Below are positions 39,549 to 50,300 of a stretch of DNA of 64,000 nucleotides, in pieces. The stretch is from Pseudomonas mandelii. Lineage in GTDB: Bacteria > Pseudomonadota > Gammaproteobacteria > Pseudomonadales > Pseudomonadaceae. How positions within the stretch are numbered: the first letter of the stretch is position 1; every line of letters begins with the position of its first letter. Both the position numbers and the translations under genes were made by a program. The notes under the pieces are model-generated. The model saw only the letters and a list, made by a program, of their open reading frames with translations. It was not told where the DNA came from and did not search any database. The DNA lies in the NCBI RefSeq assembly GCF_900106065.1, contig NZ_LT629796.1:3255501-3319500 (forward strand), in the 5' to 3' direction.

Positions 39549-42380
39549 ATGACCGACTATAAAGCCACGCTAAACCTTCCGGACACCGCCTTCCCAATGA
39601 AGGCCGGCCTGCCTCAGCGCGAACCGCAGATTCTGCAGCGCTGGGACAGCATTGGCCTGTACGGTAAGTTGCGCGAGATTGGCAAGGATCGTCCGAAGTT
39701 CGTACTTCATGATGGTCCTCCTTACGCCAACGGCACGATTCACATCGGTCATGCGCTGAACAAGATTCTCAAGGACATGATCATCCGCTCGAAAACCCTG
39801 TCGGGTTTCGACGCGCCTTATGTTCCGGGCTGGGATTGCCACGGTCTGCCGATCGAACACAAAGTCGAAGTGACCCACGGCAAAAACCTGGGCGCGGACA
39901 AAACCCGCGAACTGTGCCGCGCCTACGCCACCGAGCAGATCGAAGGCCAGAAATCCGAATTCATCCGTCTGGGCGTGTTGGGCGACTTCGCCAACCCGTA
40001 CAAGACCATGGACTTCAAGAACGAGGCCGGTGAAATCCGCGCGCTCGCCGAAATCGTCAAGGGCGGTTTCGTGTTCAAGGGCCTGAAGCCCGTGAACTGG
40101 TGCTTTGACTGCGGTTCAGCCCTGGCTGAAGCGGAAGTCGAGTACGAAAACAAAAAGTCCTCGACCATCGACGTGGCCTTCCCGATTGCCGACGAAGCCA
40201 AGCTGGCTGCCGCTTTCGGTCTGGCGTCCCTGGCCAAACCTGCCTCGATCGTGATCTGGACCACCACCCCGTGGACCATCCCGGCCAACCAGGCGCTGAA
40301 CGTTCACCCGGAATTCAACTACGCCCTGGTCGACGTTGGCGACAAACTGCTGGTGCTGGCGGAAGAGCTGGTCGAGTCGTGCCTGGCCCGCTACAGCCTG
40401 GAAGGCTCGGTCATCGCGACCACCACCGGTAAAGAACTGGAACTGATCAACTTCCGTCACCCGTTCTACGATCGCCTGTCGCCGGTTTACCTGGCCGATT
40501 ACGTTGAGCTGGGCGCTGGCACCGGCGTGGTTCACTCCGCCCCGGCCTATGGCGTGGACGACTTCGTGACCTGCAAGAAGTACGGCATGGTCAACGACGA
40601 CATCCTCAACCCGGTACAGAGCAACGGTGTTTACGTGACATCGCTGGAGTTCTTCGGCGGCCAGTTCATCTGGAAAGCCAACCCGGCCATCGTCGACAAA
40701 CTGACCGAAGTCGGTGCGCTGCTGCACACCACCATCATCGAACACAGCTACATGCACTGCTGGCGTCACAAGACCCCGCTGATCTACCGCGCCACCGCGC
40801 AGTGGTTCATCGGCATGGATAAAGAGCCTGTCAGCGGCGACACCCTGCGCAAGCGCGCACTGAAAGCCATCGAAGAGACTCAGTTCGTCCCGGCCTGGGG
40901 CCAGGCACGTCTGCACTCGATGATCGCCAACCGTCCAGACTGGTGCATCTCCCGTCAGCGCAACTGGGGCGTACCGATCCCGTTCTTCCTGAACAAGGAA
41001 AGCGGCGAGCTGCACCCGCGCACTGCCGAGCTGATGGAAGAAGTCGCCAAGCGTGTTGAAGTCGAAGGCATCGAAGCGTGGTTCAAGATGGACGCTGCCG
41101 AACTGCTGGGTGACGAGGCGCCGCTGTACGACAAGATCAGCGACACCTTGGACGTCTGGTTCGATTCGGGCACCACGCACTGGCACGTCCTGCGCGGTTC
41201 GCACCCGATGGGCCACGAGACCGGCCCGCGCGCCGACTTGTACCTGGAAGGTTCGGACCAACACCGTGGCTGGTTCCACTCGTCCTTGCTGACTGGTTGC
41301 GCCATCGACAACCATGCGCCATACCGCGAGCTGCTGACCCACGGTTTCACCGTCGATGAGTCCGGTCGCAAGATGTCCAAGTCGCTGGGCAACGTGATCG
41401 CGCCGCAAAAGGTCAACGACACCCTGGGCGCCGACATCATGCGGCTGTGGGTGGCTTCCACCGATTACTCGGGTGAAATGGCGGTTTCCGAGCAGATTCT
41501 GCAACGCAGTGCGGACGCCTACCGGCGTATCCGTAACACCGCGCGCTTCCTGCTCTCCAACCTGACCGGGTTCAATCCGGCCACCGACATCCTGCCGGCC
41601 GAGGAAATGCTCGCCCTGGACCGTTGGGCCGTGGACCGCACCCTGCTGCTGCAACGCGAGTTGCAAGAGCACTACGGCGAATACCGCTTCTGGAACGTCT
41701 ACTCCAAGATCCACAACTTCTGCGTGCAAGAGCTGGGTGGTTTCTATCTCGACATCATCAAGGACCGTCAGTACACCACTGGCGCCAACAGCAAGGCGCG
41801 CCGTTCGGCGCAAACCGCGCTGTACCACATCTCCGAAGCGCTGGTGCGCTGGATCGCGCCGATCCTCGCCTTCACCGCCGACGAGCTGTGGGAATACCTG
41901 CCGGGCGAGCGCAACGAATCGGTGATGCTCAACACCTGGTACGAAGGCCTGACCGAACTGCCGGACAACGTCGAACTGGGCCGCGCCTACTGGGAGCGGA
42001 TCATGGCGGTGAAGGTCGCGGTCAACAAGGAAATGGAAATCCAGCGCGCGGCCAAGGCCGTCGGTGGCAACCTGCAAGCCGAGGTGACGCTGTTCGCCGA
42101 AGAAACGCTGAGCGCCGACCTGGCCAAGCTGAGCAACGAACTGCGCTTCGTGCTGATCACCTCGACCGCCAGCGTGGCGCCTTTTGTTCAGGCACCTGCG
42201 GACGCGGTAGTCACCGAAGTCAGCGGCCTGAAGCTGAAAATCGTCAAGTCGGCCTTCGCCAAGTGCGCCCGTTGCTGGCACTGCCGTGAAGACGTCGGCG
42301 TGAACCCGGAGCATCCGGAAATCTGCGGTCGTTGCGTCGACAACATCAGCGGTGCGGGCGAGGTTCGTCATTATGCCTAA
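39549..42380 (+). CDS. ileS: Isoleucyl-tRNA synthetase
   Basis: 943 residues, class I synthetase. HIGH motif in [15 protein letters not shown] in [10 protein letters not shown], editing domain between them ([14 protein letters not shown]), and a C-terminal zinc finger (CARCWHC ... CGRC). This is the IleRS1-type length. It follows ribF with no gap and overlaps lspA by 8 bp. Confidence 0.98.
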   Translation: MTDYKATLNLPDTAFPMKAGLPQREPQILQRWDSIGLYGKLREIGKDRPKFVLHDGPPYANGTIHIGHALNKILKDMIIRSKTLSGFDAPYVPGWDCHGLPIEHKVEVTHGKNLGADKTRELCRAYATEQIEGQKSEFIRLGVLGDFANPYKTMDFKNEAGEIRALAEIVKGGFVFKGLKPVNWCFDCGSALAEAEVEYENKKSSTIDVAFPIADEAKLAAAFGLASLAKPASIVIWTTTPWTIPANQALNVHPEFNYALVDVGDKLLVLAEELVESCLARYSLEGSVIATTTGKELELINFRHPFYDRLSPVYLADYVELGAGTGVVHSAPAYGVDDFVTCKKYGMVNDDILNPVQSNGVYVTSLEFFGGQFIWKANPAIVDKLTEVGALLHTTIIEHSYMHCWRHKTPLIYRATAQWFIGMDKEPVSGDTLRKRALKAIEETQFVPAWGQARLHSMIANRPDWCISRQRNWGVPIPFFLNKESGELHPRTAELMEEVAKRVEVEGIEAWFKMDAAELLGDEAPLYDKISDTLDVWFDSGTTHWHVLRGSHPMGHETGPRADLYLEGSDQHRGWFHSSLLTGCAIDNHAPYRELLTHGFTVDESGRKMSKSLGNVIAPQKVNDTLGADIMRLWVASTDYSGEMAVSEQILQRSADAYRRIRNTARFLLSNLTGFNPATDILPAEEMLALDRWAVDRTLLLQRELQEHYGEYRFWNVYSKIHNFCVQELGGFYLDIIKDRQYTTGANSKARRSAQTALYHISEALVRWIAPILAFTADELWEYLPGERNESVMLNTWYEGLTELPDNVELGRAYWERIMAVKVAVNKEMEIQRAAKAVGGNLQAEVTLFAEETLSADLAKLSNELRFVLITSTASVAPFVQAPADAVVTEVSGLKLKIVKSAFAKCARCWHCREDVGVNPEHPEICGRCVDNISGAGEVRHYA

Positions 42381-42885
42381 CGCTGCTGGCCGTTTCGGAC
42401 GGCTGAGCTGGCTCTGGTTGAGCTTGCTGGTCCTGGTCATCGACCAGGCCAGCAAGTTCTACTTCGAAGGCTCGTTGAAGATGTACCAGCAAATCGTGGT
42501 GATTCCCGATTATTTCAGCTGGACCCTGGCCTACAACACTGGCGCGGCATTCAGCTTCCTGGCCGACAGCTCCGGCTGGCAGCGCTGGTTGTTTGCCCTG
42601 ATCGCCGTGGTGGTCAGTGCGGTGCTGGTGGTGTGGCTCAAGCGTCTGGGGCGCAACGAAACCTGGCTGGCCGTCGCTTTGGCGCTGGTGCTGGGCGGGG
42701 CGCTGGGCAATCTGTACGACCGCATCGCCCTGGGCCATGTGATCGACTTCATTCTGGTGCATTGGCAGAACCGCTGGTATTTCCCGGCGTTCAACTTTGC
42801 CGACAGCGCCATCAGCGTCGGGGCCGTGATGCTCGCGCTGGACATGTTCAAAAGTAAAAAGACCGGAGAAGCCGTTCATGACTGA
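42373..42885 (+). CDS. lspA: Lipoprotein signal peptidase (signal peptidase II)
   Basis: Aspartyl protease of the inner membrane that cleaves prolipoproteins; 170 residues, four membrane helices. Catalytic aspartates are in GNLYDR and [14 protein letters not shown] is near the N-terminus. The start inside ileS gives an 8-bp overlap. It overlaps fkpB by 8 bp as well. Confidence 0.97.
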   Translation: MPNAAGRFGRLSWLWLSLLVLVIDQASKFYFEGSLKMYQQIVVIPDYFSWTLAYNTGAAFSFLADSSGWQRWLFALIAVVVSAVLVVWLKRLGRNETWLAVALALVLGGALGNLYDRIALGHVIDFILVHWQNRWYFPAFNFADSAISVGAVMLALDMFKSKKTGEAVHD

Positions 42886-43330
42886 ACAGGTATTGGCTGA
42901 GCAACGAATCCGCCAGAACACGGAAGTCACTTTGCACTTTGCACTGCGCCTGGAGAACGGCGACACCGTCGACAGCACCTTCGACAAAGCCCCGGCGACC
43001 TTCCAGGTCGGCGATGGCAACCTGTTGCCAGGTTTCGAAGCAGCGCTGTTCGGCTTCAAGGCAGGCGACAAGCGCACGCTGACGATTCAGCCGGAAAACG
43101 CGTTTGGCCAGCCGAACCCGCAAAACGTGCAGATCATCCCGCGTTCGCAGTTCAAGGACATGGAACTGTCGCCGGGTTTGCTGGTGATCTTCAACGATGC
43201 GGCCAATACTGAGCTGCCTGGCGTGGTGAAGGAATTCGATGACGAGCAAGTGACCATCGACTTCAACCACCCGCTGGCCGGCAAGACATTGACCTTTGAC
43301 GTAGAAATCATCAGCGTCAAATCGCTGTAA
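42878..43330 (+). CDS. fkpB: SlyD/FkpB-type peptidyl-prolyl isomerase
   Basis: 150 residues. FKBP fold with the SlyD-type insert-in-flap arrangement: LHFALRLENGDTVDSTFDK, the GDGNLLPGFEAALFGFKAGDK block, then PQNVQIIPRSQF and TIDFNHPLAGKTLTFDVEI. It lacks the His-rich tail of SlyD. GGAG upstream. Last gene of the ribF-ileS-lspA-fkpB run; a REPIN then separates it from ispH. Confidence 0.94.
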   Translation: MTEQVLAEQRIRQNTEVTLHFALRLENGDTVDSTFDKAPATFQVGDGNLLPGFEAALFGFKAGDKRTLTIQPENAFGQPNPQNVQIIPRSQFKDMELSPGLLVIFNDAANTELPGVVKEFDDEQVTIDFNHPLAGKTLTFDVEIISVKSL

Positions 43331-43349
43331 CTGACCGAATGCGGTCCAA

Positions 43350-43443
43350 TGTAGGGGCAGAGCTTGCTCGCGAAGGCGTCATCACATTCACCATTAATGT
43401 CGACTGACACACCGCTTTCGCGAGCAAGCTTCGCTGCTACAGG
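43350..43443. repeat. REPIN between fkpB and ispH
   Basis: Arms TGTAGGGGCAGAGCTTGCTC and GAGCAAGCTTCGCTGCTACA, a diverged form. It lies inside what would otherwise be one co-directional gene run. Confidence 0.87.
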
Positions 43444-43487
43444 GATGTAATGTTCTAATTTCTTGCGCGCAAGACACGAGGCACAGC

Positions 43488-44435
43488 ATGCAAATCAAAC
43501 TCGCCAACCCCCGTGGCTTCTGCGCCGGCGTGGACCGGGCGATCGAAATCGTCAACCGCGCCCTGGAAGTCTTCGGGCCGCCTATCTATGTGCGCCACGA
43601 AGTGGTCCACAACAAATTCGTCGTCGAGGACCTGCGTGCTCGCGGGGCGATCTTCGTCGAAGAACTGGATCAGGTGCCGGACGATGTCATCGTGATCTTC
43701 AGTGCCCACGGGGTTTCCCAGGCTGTGCGGACCGAAGCCGCTGGCCGTGGCCTGAAAGTGTTCGACGCGACCTGCCCGCTGGTGACCAAGGTGCACATCG
43801 AAGTCGCGCGTTACAGCCGTGACGGCCGTGAATGCATTCTCATCGGCCACGCCGGTCACCCGGAAGTCGAAGGCACCATGGGCCAGTACGATGGCAGCAA
43901 CGGTGGTGCCATCTATCTGGTTGAAGACGAGAAAGACGTCGCCGCGCTGCAGGTGGTCAATCCCGACAAACTGGCGTTCGTGACCCAGACCACGCTGTCC
44001 ATGGACGACACCAGCCGCGTGATCGACGCTCTGCGTGCACGCTTCCCGGCGATCGGTGGTCCGCGCAAGGACGACATCTGCTACGCCACGCAAAACCGTC
44101 AGGACGCCGTCAAACAACTGGCCGACGAATGCGACGTGGTCTTGGTGGTGGGCAGCCCGAACAGCTCCAACTCCAACCGCTTGCGTGAACTCGCCGAGCG
44201 CATGGCCACCCCGGCTTATCTGATCGATGGCGCCGAAGACCTGCAAAAAAGCTGGTTCGACGGTGTCGAGCGTATCGGCATCACCGCTGGCGCCTCCGCA
44301 CCGGAAGTGCTGGTGCGTGGCGTGATCCAGCAGTTGCAGGCATGGGGTGCTACCGGGGCCGATGAATTGGCGGGTCGCGAGGAGAACATCACGTTCTCCA
44401 TGCCTAAAGAGTTGCGCGTGCGCTCCCTGCTTTAA
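43488..44435 (+). CDS. ispH: HMBPP reductase IspH (LytB)
   Basis: Last step of the MEP isoprenoid pathway; 315 residues, [4Fe-4S] enzyme. Cluster Cys are in [13 protein letters not shown] (C12), [12 protein letters not shown] (about C96) and the region before [15 protein letters not shown]; the catalytic Glu-His context [11 protein letters not shown] is intact. The 3' end overlaps the - strand pilin gene tail to tail by 32 bp. Confidence 0.97.
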   Translation: MQIKLANPRGFCAGVDRAIEIVNRALEVFGPPIYVRHEVVHNKFVVEDLRARGAIFVEELDQVPDDVIVIFSAHGVSQAVRTEAAGRGLKVFDATCPLVTKVHIEVARYSRDGRECILIGHAGHPEVEGTMGQYDGSNGGAIYLVEDEKDVAALQVVNPDKLAFVTQTTLSMDDTSRVIDALRARFPAIGGPRKDDICYATQNRQDAVKQLADECDVVLVVGSPNSSNSNRLRELAERMATPAYLIDGAEDLQKSWFDGVERIGITAGASAPEVLVRGVIQQLQAWGATGADELAGREENITFSMPKELRVRSLL

Positions 44436-44961
44436 CTTTTTTTCCTCCCGGACATAGCGCCTGCTCAGCCTTATCGCTGCGCAGGCTGACGCGACCGGTC
44501 GCGGCCAGCACCACCTGAAGCTGGCTAACCGGTTCGCGGACTGTGCAAACGTGCAGCGTCCCCGCTTGAAACGCCCGGCCAGGCATCTGTGGCTCGCCGA
44601 TACGGCTGAAACGGATGTATCGTCTGACCGGCCAATTGCCAACAATCGGCACCCGAGCGCCACTCACGCGCTCAATCAGCAGCGGATTGCTGCTGTCCTC
44701 CGGCCCTTTGCCGCTGATATCCAGAATGATGCGCCAGCCCTGACCCCAGTCGTCGTTGATGCCATGAATGACGATGGTCTGATTTCGCGCGAGAGCTTCG
44801 CTTCTGGCGCTGCGAATACCACTGGCAAGAGACTTTGCCGCCGCCTCGCGATGATTCGATTCTGTAAGGGCCGCGAACGCCGGACTGACCAACAGCAGAA
44901 CAATCCCGGCAATTGTCAGTCCCATGAGCAGTTCGATCAGGCTGAAACCTCGCTGATGCAT
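44404..44961 (-). CDS. fimT: GspH/FimT-type minor pilin
   Basis: 185 residues. Prepilin signal is very short ([24 protein letters not shown]) with the conserved Glu at mature position 5. The C-terminal GspH domain has GGAGGGAG as RBS upstream. A late Cys pair (LHVC ... ALCPGG) probably makes a disulfide. It is on the opposite strand to the other pilins and divergent from the next one across 131 bp. Called FimT-like because the second one better fits FimU; the names could be swapped. Confidence 0.85.
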   Translation of the reverse strand: MHQRGFSLIELLMGLTIAGIVLLLVSPAFAALTESNHREAAAKSLASGIRSARSEALARNQTIVIHGINDDWGQGWRIILDISGKGPEDSSNPLLIERVSGARVPIVGNWPVRRYIRFSRIGEPQMPGRAFQAGTLHVCTVREPVSQLQVVLAATGRVSLRSDKAEQALCPGGKKVKAGSARATL

Positions 44962-45092
44962 GTCATCTCCCTCCGTGGAGTGCTGCGGCCCGCGCATTCC
45001 GTGCGCGAGTAATGGCAAATCAACCGCACGCCGGGCGGTCGAATGTTCTAGCGTGTAGAAGCAGGTATAGCCGACGGCAACGGAGGGCACCG

Positions 45093-45566
45093 ATGGATCA
45101 TCGTACAAAAGGTTTCACGCTGATCGAGCTGCTGGTCTCGCTCGCGGTCTTTTTGATCCTGATCACCCTGGCCGTACCGGCGTTCACCCGGTCGGTGCAA
45201 GGCACCAAGGCAGACACCGAAATCGGCGACCTGCAACGCGGACTCAATTTCGCACGACTCGAGGCCATCGACCGGGGCGTCTCCATTCGGGTTCGTCCGA
45301 TCGCTGTTGGTGGCGCCTGGACCGGTGACTTGGCGGTATATGACAGTACGAACACCCCGGCCAATGTATTGCGGGTTGTTCCAGCACTGAGCAGCGGCGC
45401 GAGTCTGACGCTACCCTCAGGAGTGACCGCCATCGATTTCAACAATCTGGGTGGTTTGTCAGCGCCAGCCACACCCGTGGTGATCAGCTATGTATTGGGG
45501 GCGCAAACCAGGACGCTGAATGTGTGTTTGAACGGACGAATTCTATTGGGTGGAAGTTGCGGATGA
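45093..45566 (+). CDS. fimU: GspH/FimU-type minor pilin
   Basis: 157 residues, signal MDHRTKG/FTLIELLVSLAVFLIL. The start follows CGGAGGG. First gene of the minor-pilin operon; its stop overlaps the pilV start (ATGA). FimU-type pilins link the priming complex to the main pilin in P. aeruginosa. Confidence 0.88.
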   Translation: MDHRTKGFTLIELLVSLAVFLILITLAVPAFTRSVQGTKADTEIGDLQRGLNFARLEAIDRGVSIRVRPIAVGGAWTGDLAVYDSTNTPANVLRVVPALSSGASLTLPSGVTAIDFNNLGGLSAPATPVVISYVLGAQTRTLNVCLNGRILLGGSCG

Positions 45567-46012
45567 GGGAGCGGGGTAAACATGCACAGGAGGGCATGAC
45601 GCTGATCGAAGTGCTGGTCGCGTTGGTGATTCTGACCGTGGGGCTGCTGGGCGCAGCGGCGATTCAGCTCAATGCGCTGAAATACACCGACAGCTCGCGG
45701 ATGACCAGCCAGGCGAGTTTTATCGCCTACGACATGATGGACCGTATCCGCGCCAATTCCGGCGCCGACTACACTGTGACGCCTCCGACGTCGGGCAACC
45801 TGAACGTCGCCCGCGATCAGGACCTCTACGACTTCACCACCAATATCGTCAATTTCGGCGGTGCGACGGCCACTGGCACCGTTACGCTGAATCAGCGCGT
45901 GTACACCATCACCATCACCTGGGATGACTCGCGCGCCGCCAATATCGCCAACTCGCGCCGCAGCTTTGTCTTGACCAGTCGCGCCACGGTCGACCCGGTG
46001 GCAACCCCATGA
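45563..46012 (+). CDS. pilV: Type IV pilus minor pilin PilV
   Basis: 149 residues, signal MRERGKHAQEG/MTLIEVLVALVILTVGLLG, mature Glu5 present. The RAN(S) and TITITWDDSR parts are typical. ATGA overlaps on both sides (fimU and pilW), pointing to translational coupling. Confidence 0.92.
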   Translation: MRERGKHAQEGMTLIEVLVALVILTVGLLGAAAIQLNALKYTDSSRMTSQASFIAYDMMDRIRANSGADYTVTPPTSGNLNVARDQDLYDFTTNIVNFGGATATGTVTLNQRVYTITITWDDSRAANIANSRRSFVLTSRATVDPVATP

Positions 46013-46722
46013 GGCGGTCCAGCAGAGGTTTCGGGCTGATCGAGTTGTTGATTGCCCTCGCATTGAGTTTGATTGTGGTGCTGGGCGTGGCGCAGATCTT
46101 CATCGCCGCCAAGAACACCTACATCAGCCAGAACGCCGCCGCCGCCATGCAGGAAGATGCGCGTTTTGTGCTCAGCAAGATGATTCAGGAAATCCGCATG
46201 GTCGGCATGTTTGGCTGCCTGGGGACGATCACCGATTCAAGTACAGGGGGGAGCTTCGCTGCCAGTCAGATAACGCCGATCAGCTGGGATAATGCCAACC
46301 AGAAATTGACCCTGGTGGCCGCCGATGTGGGAACGGGTGGCGGGGCGCCAGCCTGGACAGTGGTTTCCGACTGTCGAAATACGGCGACGGCGTATACGAA
46401 TCCACCGGCTCTGACATCGGGGCAGTTGGCGTTTCCGATACGGCGGCTGATCTACAGCTTCAGCAATAACAAAATCATGATGGGCTCCGGTCCCGGCACG
46501 CCGGCCCAGTTCGTACTGGTCGATAACGTCAGTGCCTTCAGCGTGCTCTTCGGCCTCGCCAATTCGGCCACCGATGTAGCCGCTTCCAGCTACAGCGCCA
46601 ACCCGTCCGACCCCGCGCGAATTCGCAGCGTGCGCCTGACGATGACACTCTACGACCCGAACAGTCGGGTTAAAAATCAAACCTTCACCGTGGTTGCCGC
46701 CTTGCGCAACAGGTTGCCATGA
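46009..46722 (+). CDS. pilW: Type IV pilus minor pilin PilW
   Basis: 237 residues, signal MRRSSRG/FGLIELLIALALSLIVVLG. Longest of the pilins, with QEDARFVLSKMIQEIRMVGMFGC behind the hydrophobic helix as usual for PilW. The C-terminus RIRSVRLTMTLYDPNS is typical. Confidence 0.92.
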   Translation: MRRSSRGFGLIELLIALALSLIVVLGVAQIFIAAKNTYISQNAAAAMQEDARFVLSKMIQEIRMVGMFGCLGTITDSSTGGSFAASQITPISWDNANQKLTLVAADVGTGGGAPAWTVVSDCRNTATAYTNPPALTSGQLAFPIRRLIYSFSNNKIMMGSGPGTPAQFVLVDNVSAFSVLFGLANSATDVAASSYSANPSDPARIRSVRLTMTLYDPNSRVKNQTFTVVAALRNRLP

Positions 46723-46733
46723 GGGAGGCCTCC

Positions 46734-47189
46734 ATGACGTTTCATGCCCAGCGGGGTATGGCGCTGCTGGTCAGCCTGGTGTTTCTGCTGTTGCTGACCT
46801 TGATCGGTCTTTCATCGATGCAGAACGCCACGCTGCAGGAAAAAATGGCCGGCAGCGTGAGCTTGCGCAACCAGTCGTTCCAGGGCGCCGAAGCTGCATT
46901 ACGCGTGGGAGAAAGCGCGGTGCAGCTGGACAGCTATTCATTGCCGGTCTGCAGCCAGTGCGCGCCACCGTCGGACGCGTTGACGGTCACTGCCGCCGGC
47001 CCCGGTTCGACCCCCGGCGTGACCTGGATCGCCTCGGGAAAGGGCTTTTACGGGGTGCAGAATATCGGCACTACGGTCAACGCCGTGAATGTGCCGAGCA
47101 ACACCTCGGCGACGCTTTACCGGGTGACCGCCGTCGGCATCGCGGGCAACTCGCGCAGCGTCGTGGAGAGTATTTATGCGAAGTACTGA
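46734..47189 (+). CDS. pilX: Type IV pilus minor pilin PilX
   Basis: 151 residues from the ATG behind GGGAGG; an upstream ATG overlapping pilW would add five residues. Signal MTFHAQRG/MALLVSLVFLLLLTLIG; mature position 5 is Val, not the usual Glu, as I read it. QNATLQEKMAGSVSLRNQSFQGAEAAL is the PilX N-terminal signature. Confidence 0.9.
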   Translation: MTFHAQRGMALLVSLVFLLLLTLIGLSSMQNATLQEKMAGSVSLRNQSFQGAEAALRVGESAVQLDSYSLPVCSQCAPPSDALTVTAAGPGSTPGVTWIASGKGFYGVQNIGTTVNAVNVPSNTSATLYRVTAVGIAGNSRSVVESIYAKY

Positions 47190-50100
47190 AGGGCGCCGTG
47201 GCGTGTGGCAGCTGTTTTGCGGCGTTGTATTGGGCCTTTACCTGTCCGCACCGGCGTATGCCTTCACGCCGTCGGATTCACCGCTGTTGAGCGGCGCAGC
47301 CGTCCCTCCGAACGTCATGCTGCTGATCGACGACTCGGGGAGCATGAACAACATCATTTGGGCGTCGGGGTTCAATCCGGCGGCCAACTATGGGCAGATC
47401 GCGATTTGCAGTTCCAACACCTCCTGTTTAAGCGGTCAGAACCTGAACATGAGTGATACCAATATTTTGCTGTCGAGCCTCAATCGCGGCGGTTGCTCGA
47501 CCAACGGCAACTGGTACGGTTTTTATCGCGGCTTTCTCGGCTTGACGCCCATCTGCCTGAAGCTGCCGGACCCGGTGGGTAATGAAAATACGCGCTACAC
47601 CGCCGACTACCTGGCTTATCTGCTGGGGGTGGCCAACGGTTCGAGCAAGGATTTCACCACGGGCGCCAGCGCGATCCCCAATGAATACCGGATCAGCGTG
47701 GCCCAGGATGTCTCCACAAGCCTGGTCTCCAGCAATCGCTCGCTGCGTATCGGTCTTGCGACGTTCAATCCGCCTACAACCAGCAACTCCGGTGGTGGTG
47801 GCTTCATCGCCCGATCGATCAGCGATCTCTCTGCGGTGAGCGGCAGCGTCACCCAATCCCAGGCGGATACCAACTACAACAACCTGATCTCTGCCATCAA
47901 CGGCTTGAGTGCCGTGGCCAATACACCGCTGGCGGAAACCTACTATGAAATAAACCGTTATTTTCGAGGCCTGGCGCCGGTCTACAACTCGACACCGGCG
48001 ACTTACAGCAGCCCGATCCAGTATCGCTGCCAGAAAAACTATGGCGTGGTGATCACCGATGGCTTGCCGACCTTTGACCGGACTTTTCCGGGCACCGACC
48101 CACTGGCGGGCGCTCGCCTTCCAAACTGGGATGGCGTGAATAACGATGGCGACAACCTCAATGGTGATGGAGAAGGCGACACGCTGTATCTGGACGACAT
48201 CGCCAAGTTTGGCTTCGACATCGACATGCGTTCCACGGGAACCGATCTGGCAGGCAAAAGCTGGAACGCTGGGGATTTTCCCAAGCAGAACATCAACACC
48301 TATACCGTGGGCTTCACCGCCGCGAACCAAATGCTGTCGGACGCCGCCAACTACGGACAGGGCAAGTACTACCAGGCGACCGACAGCGCAGGACTCAGCA
48401 GTGCGCTGTCCTCGGCGCTGAGCGACATCACCTCCAAGGCCGGTTCCGGTGGCAGCGGCGTCACCAGCGGCACCACCCTGGCCAGCAATTCGAGTTACTT
48501 TCAGACCATTTATGACCCCAAGGACTGGCGCGGCACGATCAAGTCCTTTGGCTTCACCTCGGCGGGTATCGTGAATACCTCTGCGGCACTCTGGACCACC
48601 GACACCACGATCGTCCCGGGTGCCACAGCGCCGACTTACCAGTCCTGGAACACCCTGACCAACGCCGCAGTCACCTTGGCGTATGCCAGTTTTTCCCCGG
48701 CACAACAGACCTCCCTCAGCCAAAGCCTGCCCACCGGCATTACCGGCAGCGATCTGGTGGAGTGGAGCAAGGGCACCAACAAAACCGGGCTCAAGGTGCG
48801 TAGCGTGCTGCTCGGCGACATCATCAATTCACCCCTCGTACTGGCGTCACCCACGGACAAGACCGCCTCTGATCTGGTGGGGGACACCACTTACAGCACC
48901 TACCTGACCACCAAAGCCGCCACCATGAGTCCCAGCCTGGTGGTGAATGCCAACGACGGGTTTGTGAATGTCATCAACTCGGCCAATGGCACCCGGCGTT
49001 ATGCCTACATGCCGTCCAGCGTGTTGCCATCACTGCGCTACATCGCCGACCCGACCTACATCAACGGTGTGAGCCACAAGTTTCTGGTCGACGGTCAGGT
49101 CGGGGTGTTCGATGCCCAGTTCAGCAGCGTCTGGAAAACCCTGGCCATTGGCGGAACCGGGGCTGGCGGCAGGACTTTTTATGCGTTGCAGCTGTTCGAT
49201 GCGTCAGCGGGCAACGTGTTCAAGGCGCTGTGGGAAATCAGTGCGCCGGCCACGGCCAGTACTGCGAACGCTTTCAATGATCTGGGTTATGCCTATGCAC
49301 GGCCGGAAGTGGCACGCTTGGCCGACGGTCGCTGGGCCGCGTTCATTTCCAACGGCTATGGCAGTAACTCCGGAGTGGCGGCGTTGTACGTGGTTGACGT
49401 TCGTGACGGCTCGTTGATCAAGAAAATCGTGGTCGACAGCGCCGACACCAACAATGGCCTATCGTCGGTGAAGCTCAGGGTCAACTCGCAGAATGTGGTG
49501 CAGGCCGCCTATGGTGGCGACCTGAAAGGGCGGTTATGGAAGTTCGATTTGAGCGCTACCGCCCCCGACTCCTGGGGCGTGGCATTCTCCGGCAAGCCGC
49601 TGTTTACCACGGCGGGCGGTGCCACTCAGCCCATTACTGTGCAGCCGTTACTGGCGGACAATTCATTGGGCGGCAAGGAAGTGTTTTTCGGCACCGGCAA
49701 ATTCAACGAGACTGCCGACAAGACCAACAAGGATTTGCAGGCGTTCTACGCGGTGTGGGATGCGGAAGGCGGCGCGGGTCAGATCACCGTGTCCAGTTTG
49801 CAGGCACAAGCGGTGACCGGTGTGTTCTCGGGCAGCACCGGACAGTTCATCACCACCAGCCAGAACGACGTGACCTATCCGGGGGAGAAGGGCTGGTACT
49901 TGCCGCTGGTGTACAACAGCGTGTTGACGGGGGAGCGGGTGATCAATCAGGCCAGCCTGGTGCTGGGACGGATCGTCTTTACCACGGCGAGTGTGGACAC
50001 CACTGACCCGTGTGCCAGCTTTGGTACCGGCAAACTGGTCGAACTGGATGCGTTCAGCGGTAAGATGCTCAATTATGCGGTGCTCGACACCAATAACGAC

Positions 50101-50286
50101 GGGACGGTCGACAGCACGGACACGGTGTCCAGCGGAGTGATTTTTACCGGTGGCATCCCGACCCTGAACGCCATCGTCAACGGCGCGACCCGCAAGGTTG
50201 TGAACGATTCCAGTGGCGGCATCAGCACCCTGGTGGAAAAATCCGGCGGCGGCAGCCGTCGCATCATGTGGCGACAAATACAGTAA
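47176..50286 (+). CDS. pilY1: Pilus-tip adhesin/mechanosensor PilY1
   Basis: 1036 residues with a signal peptide (CGVVLGLYLSAPAYA). The VWA-like part begins early: the MIDAS loop DDSGSMN is near residue 53. The C-terminal beta-propeller (about 630-1030) contains a Ca2+ loop DTNNDGTVD at 971-979, matching the D-x-N-x-D-x-x-x-D site needed for pilus extension and retraction control in P. aeruginosa PilY1. It is shorter than the roughly 1160 residues of PAO1. It overlaps pilX by 14 bp. No pilY2 follows. Confidence 0.94.
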   Translation: MRSTEGRRGVWQLFCGVVLGLYLSAPAYAFTPSDSPLLSGAAVPPNVMLLIDDSGSMNNIIWASGFNPAANYGQIAICSSNTSCLSGQNLNMSDTNILLSSLNRGGCSTNGNWYGFYRGFLGLTPICLKLPDPVGNENTRYTADYLAYLLGVANGSSKDFTTGASAIPNEYRISVAQDVSTSLVSSNRSLRIGLATFNPPTTSNSGGGGFIARSISDLSAVSGSVTQSQADTNYNNLISAINGLSAVANTPLAETYYEINRYFRGLAPVYNSTPATYSSPIQYRCQKNYGVVITDGLPTFDRTFPGTDPLAGARLPNWDGVNNDGDNLNGDGEGDTLYLDDIAKFGFDIDMRSTGTDLAGKSWNAGDFPKQNINTYTVGFTAANQMLSDAANYGQGKYYQATDSAGLSSALSSALSDITSKAGSGGSGVTSGTTLASNSSYFQTIYDPKDWRGTIKSFGFTSAGIVNTSAALWTTDTTIVPGATAPTYQSWNTLTNAAVTLAYASFSPAQQTSLSQSLPTGITGSDLVEWSKGTNKTGLKVRSVLLGDIINSPLVLASPTDKTASDLVGDTTYSTYLTTKAATMSPSLVVNANDGFVNVINSANGTRRYAYMPSSVLPSLRYIADPTYINGVSHKFLVDGQVGVFDAQFSSVWKTLAIGGTGAGGRTFYALQLFDASAGNVFKALWEISAPATASTANAFNDLGYAYARPEVARLADGRWAAFISNGYGSNSGVAALYVVDVRDGSLIKKIVVDSADTNNGLSSVKLRVNSQNVVQAAYGGDLKGRLWKFDLSATAPDSWGVAFSGKPLFTTAGGATQPITVQPLLADNSLGGKEVFFGTGKFNETADKTNKDLQAFYAVWDAEGGAGQITVSSLQAQAVTGVFSGSTGQFITTSQNDVTYPGEKGWYLPLVYNSVLTGERVINQASLVLGRIVFTTASVDTTDPCASFGTGKLVELDAFSGKMLNYAVLDTNNDGTVDSTDTVSSGVIFTGGIPTLNAIVNGATRKVVNDSSGGISTLVEKSGGGSRRIMWRQIQ

Positions 50287-50300
50287 GTGAGAGTGAAGGA

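Noticed and set aside
40116..42455. 779-codon open frame antisense to ileS
   Set aside because: Same shadow effect; ileS on the other strand is complete and unmistakable.
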